From contig CM064681.1 of NCBI GenBank assembly GCA_032717465.1, forward strand, positions 14,342,510 through 14,406,509: a DNA stretch of 64,000 nucleotides, in the 5' to 3' direction. Below, one piece after another: positions 59,000 through 64,000 of the stretch. The notes under the pieces are model-generated. The model had not been told where the DNA came from. It made no database searches and saw only the letters and a program-made list of their open reading frames with translations. The DNA comes from Coenobita brevimanus. Its lineage: Eukaryota; Arthropoda; Malacostraca; Decapoda; Coenobitidae. Positions within the stretch are counted from its first letter, which is position 1; every line of letters starts with the position of its first letter. The translations under genes and the position numbers were made by a program.

Positions 59000-59505
59000 T
59001 GTCCTCGCATATGGTGACTAACAGCGCAAAATTGAATCACATAACATCCCTGGACTGGGATATTGGGGAAAAAAATGAAGGACTGATAACTGCAAGTGAA
59101 GGAGTACACTGAAATAATTACTGAGATACAGTGAGAAAAGAACAATAGTAAAGAAAGAGAGCACAGACATTTATCACACTAGCAGCATAGAAAAAACAAA
59201 TAGAAAATATTTAGAACAGTACTAAAAATGTTAAAAGAACGAGGACAGATATTCGCTTGTGACATTATTGAAACAAATAAATAATAAGAGAGAGACAAGA
59301 GAAAGACATAGAGAAAAGAAACGGACAACATCTCTATATACGAGTATGATAGACTTCATTCTGACACTACTTGTGTGCTCCACAATAGTAATATCACTAC
59401 TCCATGTATTCTTTTATTGTTATATATATATATACAATGGACTTCAGCTTTGTGTAATAACAACTAAAGAACTGTTTGTTTGATAGAAATAGTCTCACGT
59501 GTATA
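59000..59505 (+). other. LTR2 3' internal region, no gene seen
   Basis: AT- and A-rich non-coding sequence. A short TA run lies at 59422-59434. B4 begins after GTGTATA (59499-59505). Confidence 0.5.
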
Positions 59506-59533
59506 TTGGAAGTCAGGTATAATTATTCCCTTG

Positions 59534-59626
59534 AATAGATGAGTAAATGGGGAGTGTGTCGTTCTGTCTCGGCTACCTCCCTTTCCTTGGGGGAAGCAGC
59601 CTAGGTATATAAAAAAAAAAAAAAAA
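59534..59626 (+). mobile_element. Tail-only RTE-1 insertion in B4
   Basis: AATAGATGAGTAAATGG through GCAGCCTAGGTATAT matches the last ~70 bp of RTE-1 (about 7325-7399), followed by 16 A. It interrupts the B sequence CCCTTGTACAAAGGAAAAGG seen intact in B1 (17342-17361). Confidence 0.88.
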
Positions 59627-59644
59627 GGAAAAGGGGAAAAAGAA

Positions 59645-60691
59645 GTGTGTGGTAATCATAGGGGTATTTGTCTTCTTAGTATAACAGGAAAAGTGTATGG
59701 TAGGATACTTACTGACAGAGTTAGAGAAAGAACAGAGAAATTAGTTGGAGAAGAACAGGGAGTCTTTAGGAAGGGAAGAGGTTGTGTAGATCAGATATTC
59801 ATTCTTAGATCTTTAGTGGAAAAGTTTCTAGAGAAGGGAAAGAAGTTGTATGCGGCTTTCATGGATTTGGAGAAAGCATATGACAGGGTGGATAGACAAG
59901 GATTGTGGAAAGTGTTAAGAATATATGGAGTAGATGGGAAGTTGTTGAATGCTGTGAAGAGTATGTACGATGGTGCGAAGGCTGCAGTGCGTGTGGATGG
60001 TGAACTAAGTGAATTTTTCTCTTTGAAAGTTGGGTTGAAACAGGGATGTGTCATGTCTCCATGGTTGTTCAATCTGTACGTGGATGGGGTAATAAAAGAG
60101 GTACAAGGTAGGGTAGTCCTGGTGAGAGAGGATAGTGTTTGGAAACTTCCTGCACTGTTGTTTGCAGATGATACTGTGTTGTTGAGTGAAGACGAAGGGG
60201 AGCTGCAAGGCTTGGTGGATGAGTTTGGGAGTGTGTGTAAGAAACGGAATCTAAAGGTGAATGTAGGGAAGAGTAAAGTGATGGTCTTTGAGAGAGATGA
60301 AGTCAGTGAATGTACAGCGAGGTTGGATAGTGAGGAATTGGAAAATGTGAGTACGTTTAAGTACTTGGGTAGTGTGATGAGTAAGGATGGAGGTTTGGAG
60401 AGTGAAGTGTTTGAAAGGGTACAGCAGGTAAGAAAGGCTGCTGGTTCTTTGAAAGCAGTGATAAGAAACAGGGAAGTGAGCATGGAAGTGAGAAAGTTAC
60501 TACATGACAGTATTGTGATACCACCTCTAACGTATGGAGGTGAAGCTTGGACGTTGTTGGAAGGACACAAGTCAAGAGTGAGAGCAGTGGAAATGAGTTA
60601 TTTAAGAGGAGCCTATGGAGTCACATGGAGAGACAGGCTGACGAATGAGGATATAAAGGAGCGTTGTGGTGTGGGTGTGGATGTGATATGA
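59645..60691 (+). CDS. B4 reverse transcriptase fragment, 348 codons
   Basis: Open frame with VFRKGRGCVDQIFILRSL, AFMDLEKAYDRVDRQGLWK (A), VGLKQGCVMSPWLFNLYVDG (B), LLFADDTVLLSEDEGE (C), LKVNVGKSKVMVF (D), FKYLGSVMSKDGG and LEGHKSRVRAVEMSYLRG. Stop at 60689-60691 (a TGA in the DVIGSV region), after which RNTLRWFGHVERTEGERL continues in the same frame. The endonuclease and RT start are absent through 5' truncation. The first Met is internal. Confidence 0.86.
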   Translation: MCGNHRGICLLSITGKVYGRILTDRVRERTEKLVGEEQGVFRKGRGCVDQIFILRSLVEKFLEKGKKLYAAFMDLEKAYDRVDRQGLWKVLRIYGVDGKLLNAVKSMYDGAKAAVRVDGELSEFFSLKVGLKQGCVMSPWLFNLYVDGVIKEVQGRVVLVREDSVWKLPALLFADDTVLLSEDEGELQGLVDEFGSVCKKRNLKVNVGKSKVMVFERDEVSECTARLDSEELENVSTFKYLGSVMSKDGGLESEVFERVQQVRKAAGSLKAVIRNREVSMEVRKLLHDSIVIPPLTYGGEAWTLLEGHKSRVRAVEMSYLRGAYGVTWRDRLTNEDIKERCGVGVDVI

Positions 60692-60951
60692 AGCGTTATG
60701 AGGAACACACTGAGGTGGTTTGGCCATGTGGAGAGGACGGAGGGTGAAAGACTGACAAAGAGAGTGTATGTGAGTGAGGTGGAGGGGGGAAGAGGGAGGG
60801 GGAGGCCGAGGATGAGATGGAGGGATGGGGTGGAGAGGTATATGAGAGAGGGGGGGGGATGAGTTGGGAGCAGGGCAGTGAAATGGCGTGGGACAGGGCG
60901 ACTTGGAGGCAATTTGTTTGTGGCCACCCCAAACGGGATTGATGCGTCTGG

Positions 60952-60952
<1 letters not shown>

Positions 60953-61018
<66 letters not shown>
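60953..61018. repeat. (TA)n(CA)n microsatellite, B4 tail
   Basis: TA run 60953-61006, then CA to 61018. The other B copies end in (GATA)n at the same point. Confidence 0.95.
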
Positions 61019-61299
61019 GTGTATACCTTACGTATTGTTATTGAAGTTACATATTACAAAATTTCTTACCTTATTCACATGACCATGTATTGTATATACT
61101 GTACCGGTATCCCTTTTTCTTCCTACACCTGCTATAGAAAAATAATTCTACCTCAACATCATTATCGCACCAAGTACTTATATACCTGGTAAAACTCGCA
61201 TCCCCCTTTCAATAGTTATATCAATTATGTGCATAAATCAAGTGTATTACAATGCCTCATTGTGTCAGGATACACCATTTTCATTACCCGGGGGAGTAT
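61019..61299 (+). other. LTR2 internal 3' end with polypurine tract
   Basis: Non-coding. CGGGGGAGTA (61290-61299) just before the 3' LTR is the likely plus-strand priming site. Confidence 0.6.
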
Positions 61300-61607
61300 T
61301 GTAACCATACTATATTATTGTGACTACTGTATTATAGTAACCATGGTATATAACTAATAATACTATTTAACCATACATTCACAGAGTCTTGAACCTGTGT
61401 ACATGATCAGATCAAGACTGCAGGTATCAGCGAATTTCATAGACTGCATTGCAAGTAGTAGCCGGCTTCTGTTTCGCCTCGAGCAGTTGGCAGCTGGACG
61501 CCAAACGGAGTACATCTGTACAGTTCTTCGCTAATAAACCTCCTTTGTTTGTCTTCCAAGATCTATGGATTTAACCTAACAGGGTAACGAGAAGGGAGAG
61601 TGGAACA
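61300..61607 (+). repeat. LTR2 3' LTR, 308 bp
   Basis: TGTAACC...GGAACA. Matches the split 5' LTR. AATAAA (61533-61538) lies about 70 bp from the end. Followed by the CTCT target duplication (61608-61611). Confidence 0.87.
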
Positions 61608-61611
61608 CTCT

Positions 61612-62120
61612 TAGTTTGAAATAAGTAATGCTGAATGTGACATTGATGAGCTGAATGACAGACTAATAAAAGTGCTAAGAGAATCAGCAGAGGTAGTAGG
61701 AAAACGTAATACAACCGAAGCCAAGAAGTATTCAGAAAAGACACTCGAGTTTATGAAAGAAAGGAAGGAAATGGATGTAAAAACAAAGAAAGGTGAAACA
61801 GAACGAGCAGAATTAAATAAGCTCATCAACATGAGACAGTGAAGAGAAAAGAAAGTGAAACATGGATCAGATCAAAGAAACCACAACAAAATGAAAAAGT
61901 CTGAAACAGGTCCGAGGTAAAATGGCACTAGGAAAGTAACAAATTACATCACTGGAAGACAAAAACGGTGAATTCATTAAATGAAGATATGAGATGGTGA
62001 AAAGAGTTGAAGAATTTTACAAAGAATTGTATGCTTCAAAGACAGTAGTACCAAGAGCTAACTTTTCAGTTGGCAGAAGTGATATACTTGAGGTAACACC
62101 GGACGAAGTAAATATTTCTC
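61612..62120 (+). mobile_element. RTE-D, palindrome right arm part 3
   Basis: Reverse complement of about 30301-30830. Coding remnants: LIKVLRESAEVVGK (61663), KKYSEKTLEFMKE, MVKRVEEFYKELYASKTVV (61994) and VTPDEVNIS (62095). Homology stops abruptly at 62120. Confidence 0.88.
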
Positions 62121-63900
62121 ACGGAACAAATGGTTAATAATTTGATCTTTTTTGCTTTAGAGTCGAAGAATTTGTTAAATGACCAACAATATGGCTTCCA
62201 TAAATACTAAAGTTCACTAGATCACTTAATGAATTTGGAGCATTGTATTTCAGAGGCATTTGCCACTAAAGAATTCATGATAGGGGTGATCTTAGACATC
62301 CATTAAGCCTATTGCATGACATGGCTACACGGTATACTAACGCAGCTCTACTGTATGCTTATATGGTTTAAGAGGAAATCTGCCTATTTTTAATTTCACT
62401 TTTTTAAGGGACAGAACTTTCTCTGTCAAACTGCCCTGGAACGTAACATAGGATATATTTATCCAAGAAAACGGGGTGCCTCAAGGAAATGTACTCAATC
62501 CCACTTTGTTCAATATTATGATCAAAGATATTCTGTGATCAGCTCCCATCAAGAGGAATCTTAAATACTTACTTTGCAATGACGCAATATTGCACTCTTC
62601 CCATAATGCACAACTTTCAGCTGGGCGGATTCAAACAGCCCTTCGTTCCGTTCACCAATGGACCTTGCTGTGGGGATTTAAGTTTTCTGTCCCTAATTGT
62701 GCCACTGTAGTTTTCACTAATTGTAGCGTCCCTGATTTGTATTTGACTTTAGATAATCAGGTGATACCTTTTCAGAATTTTGTAAAGTTTTTGGGTCTCC
62801 ACTTTGATCATAGATTGAATTTTAAATTTCTCGTTAATATTTGTTTTCTTGTTGTGATAAACCATTAAATGTCCCCAGCTACCTAGTGGGTACTACTTGG
62901 AGTACTGACAGCAAATCTTTATTACTGGTGTTTAAATCCCTTATTAGATCCAGGCTAGACTATGGTGCACAGGTGTGTGGGTCAGCATCCGATACCAAAT
63001 TGAGGAGGTTGGATGTGTTTCAGAACAAATGTTTGTGAATGTGTCTTGGAGCCGTCAGCTGTACATGTGTAGCTCATATGAAAGTGGAAGCGAATGTACC
63101 ACCCTCCCATCCTCATTTGACGCAACCACCTGCTGCTGTCGTACGGCATAAGAACACGTAGAAAAATTCCTGTAGAATAATTTCTGTCTGGAATGTGGCC
63201 TGTGCTCCCTTGTGTCAGGGGGGGGGGTTCATCGGGTACTTGCCGTTTGCCTCCACTTACTGACTCAGGAGCCTGGTGTTGACCTCATTGATTGTGACAA
63301 GTTCGTGTTCAAAATTATAGCGCCTTGAGAGGCATCCGACTTTACTGTTGATGTATCATGGCTCTCAGCATCAAAATCCAATGCACCAGAGACGGAGGTC
63401 CACCACTTACTTTGTCACTTGTGGTCCCACCAATTGTACACCAATGTCTCTGAGTAGAGTGACTGTGTAGTCGCTAGTATGTGGTCGACTGAATGTGCCC
63501 TCAGGTATCATTTTGTCGATTCGTACATTTGTTTCCGTCTGAACGTTTTGCAATTGATAAAGCCATTGACAAAGCTTTAAAATGTAGGCGTGGCTGATTT
63601 GTCATATTTTCATACTCAAAATCAGCCCTTCAGGCAATTGCTTCTTGCATTACAGATTCTTTTGAGATCCAGGGCCGCAGTGTTACTAATTTTCATGTGT
63701 ACAAGTCCTTCACTCTGATTTGTGTGCCTGGTCATTTTTGTATCTAACTGCTTCTACAAGTTTTCTTAATTTGGGCCGACAGTTGACATTTGGAATAGTT
63801 CTGGACTCCTCTGTTTCTGTACATATGCTGATATTCCCTTCAGCATATTAACGTATGTGCCTCGACCGACAGTCAGCAGGTGATGAGTGCAGGTGTGTAA
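62121..63900 (+). pseudogene. I/Jockey-like LINE remnant, RT and possible RNase H
   Basis: Broken frames read SKNLLNDQQYGFHK (62168), LDHLMNLEHCISEAFATKEF (62218), VILDI then HxAY (62285, motif A), SHFFKGQNF, GASRKCTQ versus NGVPQGNVLNPTLFN (62472, motif B), QTALRSVHQWTLLWGFKFS (62635), TVVFTNC, FVKFLGLHFDHRLNFK (62780), FKSLIRSRLDYGAQVCGSAS (62930), and LRRLDVFQNKCL (63000). Further downstream LYTN (63437) and WSTECALRYHF (63482) resemble the RNase H domain found in I-type LINEs. Motif C is not recognisable. Many stops. Confidence 0.68.
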
Positions 63901-64000
63901 TGTAGTAAGGCAATACATATCTGCAGTCTACCGTATTCTGTTTGTCATGGTATTTTTCCTATTAATGTAGGTTTAGCTATTTGTATCTATTTGTTTGTTA
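63901..64000. other. No feature seen
   Basis: AT-rich end of the window. Confidence 0.4.

Larger units (their letters stand above)
59506..61018 (+). mobile_element. RTE-B copy B4, 5'-truncated
   Basis: Starts at ATTGGAAGTCAGGT in the RT N-terminal region and runs to GCGTCTGGCAAT with a (TA)n(CA)n tail (60953-61018). GTGTATA at 59499-59505 and 61019-61025 fits a 7 bp target duplication. A tail-only RTE-1 insert sits at 59534-59626. Confidence 0.88.
36306..61607 (+). mobile_element. LTR2: gypsy-like LTR retrotransposon locus, heavily interrupted
   Basis: Outer TG...CA ends are flanked by CTCT (36302-36305 and 61608-61611), and RTE-D sequence resumes on the far side. 5' LTR: 36306-36364 plus 49951-50221. 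Leucine-type primer site near 50225. gag, protease, RT and RNase H remnants, an env-like remnant, and 3' LTR 61300-61607. Inserted later: C4 with Gypsy-1 and a MITE, B3 and B4. Host element without inserts is roughly 7 kb. Integrase is not recognised; see 58540-58606. Confidence 0.85.

Overview
This 64 kb window is animal nuclear DNA, most likely from an arthropod and plausibly a decapod crustacean. The evidence is long (TA)n and (CA)n microsatellites, RTE-, CR1/Jockey- and I-like LINEs, tRNA-derived SINEs, and gypsy-type LTR elements with metazoan-style leucine-tRNA primer sites. The taxon is inferred from repeat style and not shown by a host gene. I see no convincing host protein-coding gene, tRNA or rRNA gene, or CRISPR. 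The window is an almost unbroken pile of mobile elements, many inserted inside one another. Family names used here (RTE-1, A, B, C, D, F, CR1-like) are local labels.

Left third (1-20.4 kb). A minus-strand LINE-C fragment (1-579) abuts a 2.17 kb element (591-2760) with about 150 bp terminal inverted repeats around a broken PIN/XPG-like nuclease gene. A solo LTR (3146-3983) sits in a TA microsatellite. Next comes RTE-1 (4099-7395), whose endonuclease-RT reading frame is interrupted by only one stop. A CR1-like LINE is nested in RTE-F (7511-9906). After a cluster of SINEs there is a three-level nest: LINE-A (10830-20126) contains RTE-B copy B1 (12255-18701), which contains LINE-C copy C2 on the opposite strand (13734-16973). 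A SINE also lies in LINE-A.

Middle (20.4-33.3 kb). LINE-C copy C3 carries an 877 bp foldback MITE with a TA target duplication. It is followed by a minus-strand CR1-like LINE with a large internal deletion, a minus-strand hAT transposase pseudogene, a small foldback, and RTE-D on the minus strand with a SINE in it. RTE-D lies head-to-tail with a second D copy. This pair forms the left arm of a large palindrome (arms about 2.0 kb, spacer 39 bp at 32329-32367).

Right (33.3-64 kb). The right palindrome arm has been split by insertions. A piggyBac-like MITE (TTAA target) contains B2. A 25 kb LTR-element locus, LTR2 (36306-61607, CTCT target duplication), contains LINE-C copy C4, B3 and B4. C4 in turn contains a second piggyBac-like MITE and a complete gypsy element, Gypsy-1 (40040-49940), with unusually long LTRs of about 2.2-2.4 kb that include minisatellites. 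B4 contains a tiny tail-only insertion of RTE-1. LTR2 keeps gag, protease, RT and RNase H remnants and a membrane-protein (env-like) remnant, but no recognisable integrase. After LTR2 the palindrome arm resumes to 62120, followed by an I/Jockey-like LINE remnant.

Almost every coding region is broken by stops or frameshifts. The longest open frames belong to the RT domains of B3 (630 codons), RTE-1 (580) and B2 (472). The value of the window is as a readable insertion history: several insertions can be dated relative to each other by target duplications and by uninterrupted paralogous copies in the same window.
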